64,000 nt of DNA from Chromobacterium sphagni (GCF_001855555.1 NZ_MKCT01000002.1:1-64000); one strand, 5' to 3'. Numbered from the stretch's first letter, positions 1-13,749 are shown. Numbers and translations are program-made. Notes: a model not told the origin generated them from the letters alone.

Positions 1-499
1 CTTCCGGCAGATCGGTCTTGAGCGTGGCCAGGATGTTTTCTATGCAGATTTCCGCCAGCAGGTTGACGCTGCCGGTATCCAACGCCAGCCGCGAGGCTCG
101 CAGCGCGATCTGCTGCGCCGATTCCTCGCCCGACACGTACAGCACCTTGCGGCGCTGACCGATGACAGACAAGGCCTGCAGCAGCAGCGTGGACTTGCCA
201 ATGCCGGGATCGCCGCCGATCAGCACCACCGCGCCGCGCACGATGCCACCGCCCAGCACTCGGTCCAGCTCGTCGATGCCGGACGGGTCGCGCGGGGTTT
301 CCTCGGTCTGCACCTCGGACAGCTTCTGCACCTTGGTGACATTGGCCGCCCAGGATTGAAAGCGCGGGCTGGCCGCGGCCGGCGCGGACACCGCCTCGGT
401 CAGGGTATTCCAGGCATTGCAATGCGGACATTGGCCCTGCCATTTGGGCGTCTGTCCGCCACACTCGGTGCAGCTGAATACGGTTTTGGTTTTGGCCAT
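1..499 (-). CDS. radA: DNA repair protein RadA, N-terminal part (runs off left edge)
   Basis: RadA (Sms) is a RecA-like ATPase that helps process branched recombination intermediates. The 166 visible codons begin at the ATG complementary to 497-499. They show the N-terminal zinc finger (C10, C13 and a CPHC pair near 24-27), a linker, and a RecA-type Walker A motif GGDPGIGKST near residues 95-104, followed by the start of the ATPase core. The KNRFG motif and the Lon-like C-terminal domain lie beyond the window edge. It is the last gene of a minus-strand run whose other members are unrelated in function. Start and family assignment are secure; only the 5' part can be judged. Confidence 0.95.
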   Translation of the reverse strand, partial: MAKTKTVFSCTECGGQTPKWQGQCPHCNAWNTLTEAVSAPAAASPRFQSWAANVTKVQKLSEVQTEETPRDPSGIDELDRVLGGGIVRGAVVLIGGDPGIGKSTLLLQALSVIGQRRKVLYVSGEESAQQIALRASRLALDTGSVNLLAEICIENILATLKTDLPE

Positions 500-573
500 C
501 GAAGAATCAGGGCGAGGAGAAATGGATCAAGGCGGGAAGGATAGCAGGAGAGGAACGGGCTGCCCAACCGGAT

Positions 574-1143
574 TCAACTCGGCGCGCGGCCGGGATCGGA
601 CTTGTTCAAGTCCTTGATGATGTTGAGCAGCCGCTTCTGGTCCGGCTCGCTCTTGCTTCCGCCCTGCGGGCGGCGGGCAGAACCGCCCGCGCCGCTGGCG
701 GTGCTCGGGCCGCCGTTGCGTATCGCCGCCAGCACGGCTTCCACCTGCGGATCGTTCTTGGCCGCGCGGTCGGCCTCCTCGCTGGTAAGCGGCTTGGTTT
801 GATTGTCGTCGCTTTTGCCCATCGAGGCGCTGGCGGAGCGGTCGCCGCCATTGCCCGCCCCGCCCGACATCGCCGCGCTGGAACCGCTCGGCTTCTCGGG
901 CGGCGGCGCCATGGTTTCCAGCTTGTTCTTGGCCATGTATTCGTTCATCTCGCGCCAGCCCGCATAGATGGACGCCTTGTCGGCCTCGGGATTGCGCAGA
1001 TAGCACTCCTCCAGCGAACGACCGGTCTGACGGCAGGCCGCGCCCACCGCTTTGTCGGAATCCTTGGTCAATCCGGAAACCGTGCCCACCCAGTTGCAGC
1101 CGGCCAGGGCCAGCAGCGTCGTCAGCAAAACCAGTGTTCTCAT
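574..1143 (-). CDS. Putative lipoprotein of unknown function
   Basis: A 189-residue protein with a lipoprotein signal peptide: a short hydrophobic segment ends in the lipobox LAGC, with Cys at residue 16. The mature N-terminus (about 17-80) contains two further Cys residues, in AACRQTGRSLEECYLRN, that could form a disulfide. The rest is low-complexity, rich in Gly, Ser, Ala and charged residues, with a predicted helical tail. No family is recognised. It lies between radA and the short-chain dehydrogenase, 16 bp from the latter, so co-transcription is likely. An envelope-anchored location is inferred from the lipobox only. Confidence 0.75.
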   Translation of the reverse strand: MRTLVLLTTLLALAGCNWVGTVSGLTKDSDKAVGAACRQTGRSLEECYLRNPEADKASIYAGWREMNEYMAKNKLETMAPPPEKPSGSSAAMSGGAGNGGDRSASASMGKSDDNQTKPLTSEEADRAAKNDPQVEAVLAAIRNGGPSTASGAGGSARRPQGGSKSEPDQKRLLNIIKDLNKSDPGRAPS

Positions 1144-1159
1144 CTCGTTCCCGCCCTGT

Positions 1160-1915
1160 TCATGGTTGCGGCTTGCGCAGGTCCAGCTCCAGCACCTCGC
1201 CGCTGCGGCCGCGGCTGTCGCCGCCCAGCCAGTACAGCAGGTGCGGCATCAGATCGGCCAGGTCGCCGCGCTCGCTCTTGGCCTCGCCCGGATGGGTGCG
1301 GTTGCGCTGCGGCGAATTCACCGGTCCCGGCGTCAGCAGGTTGACGCGCAGATTGGGATGCATGTCCCACTCGCTGGCCGCCACCGCCGTCAGATACGGC
1401 AAACCGGCGTTGGAGGCGCCGAAACCGCCCCAGTAGGCCGCCGGATGCAGGCCGTGGCTCTCGCCGACAAACAACACCGATGCGTCCGGCGCGTCCTTCA
1501 ACAGCGGCAGGCAGGCGCGGGTCAGCGCAAAAGGAGCCACGGTATTGATGCGGTACTGGTTCATCCATTCTTCTATGGTCTGATTCGACAGCGGCGACAA
1601 GGCGTAGAAATGCGAGGCGCAGTGCAGGATGCCGTCCAGCCGGCCAAATTCGCGCTTGATGGTCAGCGCCAGATTGTTGAATTCGTTCTCGCCGGCGTTC
1701 AGCAGGTCCAGCGGCACCGCCGCCGGCTCCGGCGCGCCGGCGGCCACCACTTCATCGTAGACCTTCTCCAGCCCCTTGACGCTGCGCGAGAGCAACACCA
1801 CGGCGGCGCCGTGGCGGGCAAACGCCAGCGCCGCCTCGCGGCCTATGCCCTGGGAAGCCCCGGTAACCAGGATCACGCGCCCGGCCAGGGCGTCTTTGGC
1901 GAATTCTGTTTTCAT
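1160..1915 (-). CDS. YciK-like short-chain dehydrogenase with altered YxxxK motif
   Basis: A 251-residue SDR-fold protein. The Rossmann motif TGASQGIG (about residues 18-25) and the NT motif (RINTVAPF, about 122-129) are intact, and length and pattern resemble E. coli YciK. In the active-site stretch the usual GAYAASK reads GGFGASN. The catalytic Tyr is Phe165 and the catalytic Lys is Asn169; Ser153 is kept. Catalysis by the normal SDR mechanism therefore looks impaired, while NAD(P) binding should remain (inference). The ATG at 1915 is chosen because the longer frame runs back into hpnE; it starts 3 bp after the hpnE stop, so translation is probably coupled. Confidence 0.85.
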   Translation of the reverse strand: MKTEFAKDALAGRVILVTGASQGIGREAALAFARHGAAVVLLSRSVKGLEKVYDEVVAAGAPEPAAVPLDLLNAGENEFNNLALTIKREFGRLDGILHCASHFYALSPLSNQTIEEWMNQYRINTVAPFALTRACLPLLKDAPDASVLFVGESHGLHPAAYWGGFGASNAGLPYLTAVAASEWDMHPNLRVNLLTPGPVNSPQRNRTHPGEAKSERGDLADLMPHLLYWLGGDSRGRSGEVLELDLRKPQP

Positions 1916-1917
1916 CG

Positions 1918-3189
1918 TTATGGTTCCATCCTTAAATCCTGCATCACCGCGGCCGCCGCGGCCACCCCGCTGCGCACCGCCCCTTCCAGCGTGGCCGGAT
2001 AATCGGGACACACCCAGTCTCCGGCCAGGTAAACCCTGCCCCCGGCGTCGCGCACCGCTGGCCGCTTCAGGCCGACGACACTGGCGAAAGTTGCGCGCTT
2101 CTCCACGATCACCTTGCTCGCCAGCGGCGCCGGCAGATGCGGCGCCAGCCGGCGCAGATCATCCAGCGCGCCGCGCACCAGCGCGTCGCTCGACGGCAAC
2201 GACTGCGGCGCGCTGATCACCGCCGCCACCAGGCCGGACTCTCCGGCCAGGGCCTCGCGGTCGAACAGCCAGTCGACCATGCCGCCCCTCACGCCCATCA
2301 TCGGCGCAGGCAGCTGCGGCGCAACGGTGAAACGCAGGTAGACGGTGACAATCGGCCAGTACTGGTAGCCCTGCAACTGCGCACTCAAACATGGACCGTC
2401 CAGCAAGACGGCCGCATGGTAAGGCGCCGCCGCCAGCACCACGGCATCGTATTCCTCGCCGTCCACCAGCACGCTGTCCGGCTCCCGCGCCAGTTGGCTC
2501 ACCCGTCGGCCGACGCGCAGGTCGGCGCCTTGCGCCGCCAGCCAGCGCCAGGCCGGGTCGGGAAACAGCGCCGACAGATCGCTGGCCGGCAACAGCAGGT
2601 CGCTGGCCTCGCGGCTGGCGCCCAGGCTGTCGCGCAGCACCGTCGCCAGCACCTGCATCGACGCCAGCTCCGGCGGCGTATTCAGCGCCGACAGCACCAA
2701 CGGCCGCCAGAACTCGCGCACCACCTCGGCCTGCTGCCCCTGGCCGCCAAGCCAATCGGCCACGGAGCAATCCCCGGACAAGCGATAGGATGCCGCTTGC
2801 AGATTGCGCAACGCCCGCGCCAATTGCCATTTGGCCTGCCAGCTCAGTCCGCGCGCGGTCAGCAAGCCCGCCGCCAGATGCAGCGGTGCCGGCCAGCGCG
2901 GGCATTGCATCCTCACCCCGCCCTCGCGCCACCATTGCAGCGGCCGGCGCAGCAGCAGCGTCTCCGGCGGCGCGCCCACGCGGCGCATCAGGCGCAAGCA
3001 TTCTGCATAAGCGCCCAACAGGATGTGCTGACCATTGTCAAACCTGTCGCCATTCCTGCCGCCGCAGCGGGCGCGCCCGCCGGGCTCCCGGCCGGCCTCC
3101 AGCACGGTGAGATCGGCCTTGCCGGCCAATTCCACCGCCGCAGCCAGGCCGGCCCAACCGGCACCCACCACCGCCACCCGGGGTTTCAC
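1918..3189 (-). CDS. hpnE: Hydroxysqualene dehydroxylase HpnE (FAD amine-oxidase family)
   Basis: HpnE removes the hydroxyl of hydroxysqualene with a reduced flavin to give squalene, completing the HpnCDE route from farnesyl diphosphate. The protein opens with a dinucleotide-binding motif (VAVVGAGWAGLAAA) followed by the acidic end of beta-2 and GGRAR, typical of FAD-dependent desaturases. Near the C-terminus is the FAD-binding segment YLAGDWVCPDYPATLEGAVRSG. The start is taken at a GTG (3189) that overlaps the hpnD stop as GTGA; an in-frame ATG at 3219 would add 10 residues. About 423 residues, normal for the family. Translational coupling with hpnD is evident. Confidence 0.9.
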   Translation of the reverse strand: MKPRVAVVGAGWAGLAAAVELAGKADLTVLEAGREPGGRARCGGRNGDRFDNGQHILLGAYAECLRLMRRVGAPPETLLLRRPLQWWREGGVRMQCPRWPAPLHLAAGLLTARGLSWQAKWQLARALRNLQAASYRLSGDCSVADWLGGQGQQAEVVREFWRPLVLSALNTPPELASMQVLATVLRDSLGASREASDLLLPASDLSALFPDPAWRWLAAQGADLRVGRRVSQLAREPDSVLVDGEEYDAVVLAAAPYHAAVLLDGPCLSAQLQGYQYWPIVTVYLRFTVAPQLPAPMMGVRGGMVDWLFDREALAGESGLVAAVISAPQSLPSSDALVRGALDDLRRLAPHLPAPLASKVIVEKRATFASVVGLKRPAVRDAGGRVYLAGDWVCPDYPATLEGAVRSGVAAAAAVMQDLRMEP

Positions 3190-4031
3190 GGCCGGTAGCC
3201 GAAGGTCCAGGTTTTCCATGCCAGCCACAGCTTGCGGCCGGTTCCCAGCGACAAGCGCTGGTTGAGCACCTTGGCCGCGCCGTCCTGCTGGATTTCCCGC
3301 AGCGTGGCGCGGTAGATCGCCGCCATCAACAGGCCCGGCCGCTGCGATTTGCGGTCCACCGTCGGCAACAGTTGCCACGCCTTGCGGTAATGCTCCTCGG
3401 CGCGCTCTATCTGGAAAGCCATCAACTGTTTGAACGCGTCGCTTTCCTCGTAATGCAGGATGTCCATCGCCGGGCAGTTGAAACGCTGCAGCTCCTCCAT
3501 CGGCAGGTAGATGCGGTCGCGGCGGGCGTCCTCGCCCACGTCGCGGATGATGTTGGTCAGCTGGAAAGCCACCCCCAGTTCATGCGCATACTCCAGCGTG
3601 CGCTCGTCGCGGTAGCCGAAGATGCGCGCCGCCAACTGACCCACCACCCCGGCCACCCGGTGGCAATACAGCTGCAAATCCTGGAAGCGCTGGTAGCGCA
3701 CCATGGAAAGGTCCATCTCCATGCCGTCGATGATTTCCTCCAACTGCTGCTGCGGCAGCTGGAAGGCGGCCAGATGGGGCAGCAGCGCGCGCATCACCGG
3801 ATGATCGGCCTCCCCGCGGTAAGCCCTCCCCACCTGGCCGCGCCACCAGGCCAGCTTGGCCTGGGCCACGCTCAGGTCGTGGCACTCGTCCACCGCGTCG
3901 TCCACCTCGCGGCAGAAAGCGTACAGGGCGGTGATGGCGCGCCGCCGCTCCATCGGCAGGAAGCGGAAGCTGTAATAAAAACTGGAACCACTGGCCGCGG
4001 CCTTGTCCTCGCAATACTGATCGGGCGTCAC
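3186..4031 (-). CDS. hpnD: Presqualene diphosphate synthase HpnD
   Basis: HpnD condenses two farnesyl diphosphates to presqualene diphosphate. The 281-residue protein carries both aspartate-rich motifs of the squalene/phytoene synthase family: REVDDAVDE (about 42-50) and NIIRDVGEDARRDRIYLP (about 160-177). It also has the family segment YCHRVAGVVGQL. The start is a GTG at 4031 with AGGAG seven bases upstream. The gene is 70 bp downstream of hpnC and overlaps hpnE by four bases, so the order hpnC-hpnD-hpnE matches hopanoid clusters. No squalene-hopene cyclase is in the window, so the end product cannot be read here. Confidence 0.93.
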   Translation of the reverse strand: MTPDQYCEDKAAASGSSFYYSFRFLPMERRRAITALYAFCREVDDAVDECHDLSVAQAKLAWWRGQVGRAYRGEADHPVMRALLPHLAAFQLPQQQLEEIIDGMEMDLSMVRYQRFQDLQLYCHRVAGVVGQLAARIFGYRDERTLEYAHELGVAFQLTNIIRDVGEDARRDRIYLPMEELQRFNCPAMDILHYEESDAFKQLMAFQIERAEEHYRKAWQLLPTVDRKSQRPGLLMAAIYRATLREIQQDGAAKVLNQRLSLGTGRKLWLAWKTWTFGYRP

Positions 4032-4101
4032 GCGCCTCTCCTATGCTGCAGCCGGAGCGCCTGCGCGCGCCGGCAAGATTCCCATCGCGGGCTTGCCCTG
4101 C

Positions 4102-4914
4102 TCATCTGGCCCGGCAAGCCCGCCACATCATATATATCCAGTCGCCGCTGTTGAGCTGCGGCCGCTGTTTGAACACATCGCCGCCCGAGGCGTGCAGCTT
4201 CTTCAGGATGCGCTCGCCGCCCAAAATGATCAGCCGAAGCTCCAGCCCCAACCGGCCTTGCAGGATGCGGCCCAGCGGCGCGCCGGCCTGCAGCATCTTG
4301 CGGGCGCGCTCCACCTGGTACAGCATCATGCTCCGCCAGGCGCCATCGCAATGGCCCGCCGCGATCTGCGCCTCGTCCAGCCGGAAACGGGCCAGATCCT
4401 CCTGCGGCAGGTAGACGCGGCCTTTTTGCCAATCCACCGCCACATCCTGCCAGAAGTTGATCAATTGCAGAGCGGTGCAGATGCCGTCCGACTGTGCCAG
4501 GCAGCGGACATCGTCAACGCCGTACAGCGCCAGCATCAGCCGCCCCACCGGATTGGCCGAGCGGCGGCAATAGTCCACCAACTCGGCAAAAGTCTGATAG
4601 CGGGTCTTGACCACATCCTGGCGGAAAGCCGACAGCAGATCGTGAAACGGCTGAAACGGCAGCCCATGCGCGGCGATGGCCGCCGCCAGCGGCCGCATCA
4701 GCTCAATCTGCGGCGCCTCGCCCGCCTCGATTCGCGCCAGGTCCGCCGCCAGCCTGTCCAGTTCGGCCAGCCGGGCGGCGGCGTCGGCATCGCCCTCGTC
4801 GGCCACGTCGTCGGCGTAGCGGGCAAAATGGTAGATCGCATGCACCGCGCGCCGCATCCGGCGCGGCAGCAGCAGCGAGCCTACCGGGAAGTTCTCGTAA
4901 TGACCAACCGACAT
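4102..4914 (-). CDS. hpnC: Hydroxysqualene synthase HpnC
   Basis: HpnC converts presqualene diphosphate to hydroxysqualene. The protein (about 270 residues) starts with the family signature GHYENFPVGSLLLP. It has the first aspartate-rich motif ARYADDVADE (about 33-42), the segment YCRRSANPVGRL, and the second motif NFWQDVAVDWQKGRVYLP. The ATG at 4914 is preferred because AGGA lies eight bases upstream; the ATG at 4920 has the same site only two bases away. It is the first gene of the hpnCDE set, and the operon promoter should lie in 4921-5060, where no clear sigma-70 pair was found on this strand. Confidence 0.92.
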   Translation of the reverse strand: MSVGHYENFPVGSLLLPRRMRRAVHAIYHFARYADDVADEGDADAAARLAELDRLAADLARIEAGEAPQIELMRPLAAAIAAHGLPFQPFHDLLSAFRQDVVKTRYQTFAELVDYCRRSANPVGRLMLALYGVDDVRCLAQSDGICTALQLINFWQDVAVDWQKGRVYLPQEDLARFRLDEAQIAAGHCDGAWRSMMLYQVERARKMLQAGAPLGRILQGRLGLELRLIILGGERILKKLHASGGDVFKQRPQLNSGDWIYMMWRACRAR

Positions 4915-5064
4915 CGGCATCTTCCTGCATCTTCAGGCCGCCGATTATAACCGAGCCCCCGCCCCGCCACATCGTCCTGTCGGCTGACAATGCCATGAGC
5001 GGATGTCCTGAAGCATGCCAATCGCCGCCGGGAAAAAAATTTCCGCTTTTTATCGACAGAAGTA

Positions 5065-5093
5065 TTTACAAGATAAATCAATATCAATATACT
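5065..5093 (+). promoter_or_regulatory. Sigma-70 promoter of tRNA-Ala
   Basis: TTTACA at 5065-5070 and TATACT at 5088-5093 are separated by exactly 17 bp. Transcription would start near 5100, about 20 bp before the tRNA, matching a strong stable-RNA promoter. Confidence 0.75.
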
Positions 5094-5121
5094 GCGCAGC
5101 ACTGTGAACGCAGCGTCACGC

Positions 5122-5197
<76 letters not shown>

Positions 5198-5254
5198 AGA
5201 CCGCTTCACGGATCCGGATGCTCCATATGCAGTAATGGCAGCAAACCGGGAAAC

Positions 5255-5279
5255 AAAGCCCGCATCCGCGGGCTTTTTT
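5255..5279 (+). terminator. Rho-independent terminator after tRNA-Ala
   Basis: Hairpin AAAGCCCGC - ATCC - GCGGGCTTT followed by a run of T, 58 bp after the tRNA end and before the hybrid kinase gene. Confidence 0.85.
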
Positions 5280-5436
5280 CATTTCAGCACCCAATCTCCC
5301 CCATAGCCCAGGCCTCAAGACCGGCTCCTCGCCGGCAAATCATGACTATGATCAAGAGGCTGAATGGCCATCAGCCGCCGCCACTCTGCCGGCCACACCA
5401 TCCGGTAGCCCAACACACCATCCGTCGAAGCGAGCC

Positions 5437-10272
<4,836 letters not shown>

Positions 10273-11214
10273 ATGAATCAGCCCCCTGCCGATCACCACG
10301 ACAAGCTGTCAGAACGGCCCAAGATCCTGGTCGTCGACGATCAGAGCGTCAACATCCTGCTGGTGCGCGAGATCTTCAAGCACGACTACGGGGTATTCAT
10401 GGCGCAGGACGGCGAACAGGCCATCGCCCAATGCCAGGCAGTGATGCCCGACCTGGTGCTGCTCGACCTGGTCATGCCCGGCATGGATGGCTTCGAAGTG
10501 TGCCGGCGGCTGAAGGCGGACGCCCGCACCCGCGCCATCCCCATCATCTTCGTATCGGCGCAGCGCGAAGAGGCCGACGAGGTTCGCGGCTTCGAGCTGG
10601 GCGCCGTCGACTACATCACCAAACCCGTCAACCAGACCATACTGCGCGCCAGGGTGCGCACCCACCTGGAACTGAAACGCCAGACCGATCTGCTCAGCAC
10701 CATCGCCCTGATCGACGGCCTGACCGGCATCGCCAACCGGCGCAAATTCGACCAGGACCTGCAGGTAGACTGGCTGCAATGCGCCCGCAACCAGCAGCCG
10801 ATCTCGCTGCTGATGCTGGACGTCGACTATTTCAAGCGCTTCAACGACCACTACGGCCACCAGGTCGGCGACGACTGCCTGCGCCAGGTGGCCCAGGCGA
10901 TCAGGCAGTCGATCCGCCGGCCGATAGACTTGGCGGCCCGCTACGGCGGCGAGGAGTTCGCCTGCGTGTTTCCCGACACCGACGCCAACGGCGCCGCCTA
11001 CCTGGCGCAGAATATCCTGAGCGCCATTCGCGGCCTCGCCATCCCCCATACCGCCTCGGAGGCTGACAGCGTCGTCACCGTCAGCATAGGCATAGCCACC
11101 GCCATGGCCCGCCCCAGCGACTCGCCGCAGGCGCTGGTGGAAAATGCCGACCGCCAGCTGTACGAAGCCAAGCGCGGCGGCCGGGCCAGAATCTGCGCGG
11201 CCGAGCTGGAGTAG
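10273..11214 (+). CDS. Response regulator diguanylate cyclase (REC-GGDEF)
   Basis: A 313-residue PleD/WspR-like protein. The N-terminal receiver has the acidic pair VVDDQ, phospho-acceptor D65 (LLDLVMPGMDG) and the KPVN loop. The GGDEF domain has the active-site motif GGEEF at residues 225-229, preceded by an intact RxxD inhibitory site (R216-P-I-D219). It should therefore make c-di-GMP from two GTP and show product inhibition. The ATG follows the upstream kinase stop with no gap, so it is the likely output of that kinase. It ends 8 bp from the convergent transporter ATPase gene, and no terminator is visible between them. Confidence 0.93.
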   Translation: MNQPPADHHDKLSERPKILVVDDQSVNILLVREIFKHDYGVFMAQDGEQAIAQCQAVMPDLVLLDLVMPGMDGFEVCRRLKADARTRAIPIIFVSAQREEADEVRGFELGAVDYITKPVNQTILRARVRTHLELKRQTDLLSTIALIDGLTGIANRRKFDQDLQVDWLQCARNQQPISLLMLDVDYFKRFNDHYGHQVGDDCLRQVAQAIRQSIRRPIDLAARYGGEEFACVFPDTDANGAAYLAQNILSAIRGLAIPHTASEADSVVTVSIGIATAMARPSDSPQALVENADRQLYEAKRGGRARICAAELE

Positions 11215-11221
11215 CCGCGGC

Positions 11222-11992
11222 TCAGCCCCCCAGCGCGGCCTCGCGCGCGCCGGCGGTCAGCGTAGCCACGTACTCCGCCGTTCGCGCTTCGCGCGGCTGG
11301 CGGAAGATTTGCGCCGCGCCGCCGGCCTCGACGATGCGCCCCCGCTCGAGAAACACCACGTCGCGCGCCACGCTGGCCGCCAGCCTCAGGTCATGGGTGG
11401 CCATCAGCATGGTGACGCCTTCGGCGGCCAGTTGGCGCAGCACCGCCACCACCTCCGCCGCCAGCTCCGGATCCAGCGCCGAAGTCGGCTCGTCGCACAG
11501 CAGCAACTGCGGCGACGGCGCCAGCGCGCGGGCGATCGCCACCCGCTGCTGCTGGCCGCCGGACAAGGTCGCCGGCCAAGCCTGCGCCTTGTGCGCCATC
11601 CCCACCTTGTCCAGCAGCTCCAGCGCCCGCCGCTGCGCGCGCTCATGCGGCCAGCGCTGCACGGCGATCAAGCCTTCCATCACATTCTGCAGCGCCGTCT
11701 GGTGGGGAAACAGCTGGAAGCTCTGAAACACCATGCCGGTGATGCGTCGCACACGCAGAATGGCGTCGCGCGGCAGCTTCCTGCCCGCCTCGAAGCGCAA
11801 GGCCTCCCCAGCCAGCCTCAATTCGCCGGCATCCGGCACCTCCAGCAGATTGGCGCAGCGCAGCAACGTGCTCTTGCCGCTGCCGGACGGGCCGATCAGG
11901 GCGGTGACGCCGCCCTCGGCCAGTTCCAGGCTGACGCCGTCCAACACCGTCTGGCCGGCAAACGATTTAACGATATTGTCGAGTCTGATCAT
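11222..11992 (-). CDS. tcyN: Amino-acid (cystine-type) ABC transporter ATPase
   Basis: A 256-residue importer ATPase of the polar amino-acid class. It shows Walker A (GPSGSGKST), Q-loop (VFQSFQLFPHQT), signature LSGGQQQR, Walker B (LLLCDEPTSALD) and the H-switch (MLMATHDLRLA). The first codon overlaps the permease stop as ATGA, so it is translated with the permease. Substrate class is inferred from the binding protein of the same operon. Confidence 0.88.
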   Translation of the reverse strand: MIRLDNIVKSFAGQTVLDGVSLELAEGGVTALIGPSGSGKSTLLRCANLLEVPDAGELRLAGEALRFEAGRKLPRDAILRVRRITGMVFQSFQLFPHQTALQNVMEGLIAVQRWPHERAQRRALELLDKVGMAHKAQAWPATLSGGQQQRVAIARALAPSPQLLLCDEPTSALDPELAAEVVAVLRQLAAEGVTMLMATHDLRLAASVARDVVFLERGRIVEAGGAAQIFRQPREARTAEYVATLTAGAREAALGG

Positions 11993-12669
11993 GCCGCCGT
12001 TCCCACTGCCGTCACATGCCGGTCAAAACGTTTTTCCAGCCGCTCCTGCAGCCAGGTGAGCACCGTGCTCAACAACAAATAGATCAAGGCGGTTTCCAGG
12101 TACAGCAGCAGCGGCTCGTAGGTGGTCGCCGCGATACGCTGCGCCGCCTGGAACATTTCCGGCACCGTCAGCACCGCCGCCAGCGACGTGTCCTTCACTA
12201 GCGAGATGAAGGAATTCGCCAGGGGCGGCACCGCCACCCGGCCCGCCTGCGGCAGGATCGTGCGGCGCATCGCTTGCTGCCAGCTCATCCCCAGCGAATA
12301 CGCCGCCTCCCATTGCGCCTTGGGCACCGAGGAGATCGCTGCCCGTATCACTTCCGAGGTATACGCTCCCACGCTCAAAGTGAAACCGAGCAGAGCCGCG
12401 GGAAAGGGGTCGAACACGATCCCCACCCGCGGCAAGCCGTAGAAGATCACGAACAACTGCACCAGGAGCGGCGTACCGCGCACCAGCCAGGAATAGCCGC
12501 GCACCAGCAGCACCAGCGGACGCGGCCCGAACAGGCGGATCAAGGCCGCCGCCAGGCCTAGGGCCAGGCCGAAAGCGAAAGACAGCAGCGTAAGCGGCAC
12601 GGTGAAGACAAAACCAGCGTACAGCAGGGATGGCAGCGAGTCCGCCATCAATTGCAACCACGGAGGCAT
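11989..12669 (-). CDS. tcyL: Amino-acid (cystine-type) ABC transporter permease
   Basis: A His/Glu/Gln/Arg/opine-type permease of about 226 residues with several membrane segments. The cytoplasmic EAA loop is visible as EVIRAAISSVPKAQWEAA. The ATG at 12669 is preferred over 12675 because GAGG lies about seven bases upstream. It sits 14 bp after the binding-protein gene and overlaps the ATPase gene by four bases, so the three form one operon. Confidence 0.88.
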   Translation of the reverse strand: MPPWLQLMADSLPSLLYAGFVFTVPLTLLSFAFGLALGLAAALIRLFGPRPLVLLVRGYSWLVRGTPLLVQLFVIFYGLPRVGIVFDPFPAALLGFTLSVGAYTSEVIRAAISSVPKAQWEAAYSLGMSWQQAMRRTILPQAGRVAVPPLANSFISLVKDTSLAAVLTVPEMFQAAQRIAATTYEPLLLYLETALIYLLLSTVLTWLQERLEKRFDRHVTAVGTAA

Positions 12670-12683
12670 GGCCATTCCTCAGC

Positions 12684-13448
12684 TCAGCGCGACACGTCGG
12701 CGCCGAAATACTTGTGCGAGAGCTTCAGATAGCTGCCGTCGGCCTTGATCGAGGCCAGCGCCTTGTCGATGGCCGCCTTCAACTCCGGATTGCCCTTGCG
12801 CAACAACACGCCGGAAGCATCGCCGTTAGCCTCGGTGGCCGCCACCTTCAGCCGCGACGCCGGCTGTTTCTTCTTGAAGTCGAGGAAGGACAGGCTATCG
12901 TTGATGGTGGTTTCCACCCGGCCCGACTCCAGCAGCGCGACCGACTCGTTGAAGCCCTGGGTGGGCACGACTTCGGCGCCATAGCGCTGCGCCAGCTTGC
13001 CGAAATTGCTGGTCAGGGTATTGGCCGACTTGCGGCCCTTCAGGTCCTCGAAACGTTTGATCTCGCGATTGTCGTCGCGCACGATCAGCACCGCCTTGGA
13101 GACGATATAGGGTTCGGAAAAATCGTACTTCTGCCTGCGCGCGTCGGTGATGGCCACCTCGTTGATCACCACGTCGTAGCGCTTCACATCCAGACCGGCG
13201 ATCAGGCCGTCCCACTTGCCTTCCACGAATTGCGCCTTGACTCCCAGACGCTTGGCGATGGCTTGGCCAAGCTCCACATCGAAGCCCGTCAGCTCGCCGG
13301 AGGCATTGTGATAGGTAAACGGCGCATATGTGCCTTCGGTGCCTATCTTCAGCACCCCGGCCTTGCGGATATCGTCCAAGCCGCCGGCCTGCGCGGCCAC
13401 AGTCAGCACGCTCAGGCCCAGCGCCAGGACTGCATTCAATTTTTTCAT
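12684..13448 (-). CDS. tcyJ: Periplasmic cystine/amino-acid-binding protein
   Basis: A 254-residue family 3 solute-binding protein with a cleavable signal peptide (MKKLNAVLALGLSVLTVAAQA). The mature chain follows E. coli TcyJ (FliY) closely in pattern: GTEGTYAPFTY, GFDVELGQAIAKRLGV, KWDGLIAGLDVKRYDVVIN, KYDFSEPY, GVLLRKGN and the ending KYFGADV. Cystine is therefore the likely ligand, though this is inferred from recalled similarity. The ATG at 13448 has GGGGAA six bases upstream. It is the first gene of the binding protein-permease-ATPase operon. Confidence 0.85.
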   Translation of the reverse strand: MKKLNAVLALGLSVLTVAAQAGGLDDIRKAGVLKIGTEGTYAPFTYHNASGELTGFDVELGQAIAKRLGVKAQFVEGKWDGLIAGLDVKRYDVVINEVAITDARRQKYDFSEPYIVSKAVLIVRDDNREIKRFEDLKGRKSANTLTSNFGKLAQRYGAEVVPTQGFNESVALLESGRVETTINDSLSFLDFKKKQPASRLKVAATEANGDASGVLLRKGNPELKAAIDKALASIKADGSYLKLSHKYFGADVSR

Positions 13449-13667
13449 ATCGTTCCCCATCGCATTTCGGTCGCTCCAGCCACCCCGGCCAAGCATTGCG
13501 TCACCTTAACAGCGACAAATTAGAACTTGAAGTAATAATATTTTAATTATTTATTCGATTTTTGGTATATAACTACCCCAAGCAACTGTGCTCGGCGCGC
13601 AAACACCACAGCCGACTAAGCAAAATGGGTCAATTTAGGAAATTTTAGAAATATTTCCCAGAAACGC
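13449..13667. other. AT-rich intergenic region between transporter operon and tRNA cluster
   Basis: Holds the divergent promoter area. It is markedly AT-rich from 13520 to 13580 and should contain the promoter of the minus-strand transporter operon. No clear operator or ORF was seen. Confidence 0.5.
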
Positions 13668-13696
13668 TTGCACAGAGAAAAAGGCGCAGGTATAGT
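13668..13696 (+). promoter_or_regulatory. Sigma-70 promoter of the tRNA cluster
   Basis: TTGCAC (13668-13673) and TATAGT (13691-13696) with a 17-bp spacer, about 54 bp upstream of the first tRNA. Confidence 0.75.
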
Positions 13697-13749
13697 TCGC
13701 TTCCTGTCGAGACCAAACGGTCGCAGCGAAAGCAAATCGATGGATACGT

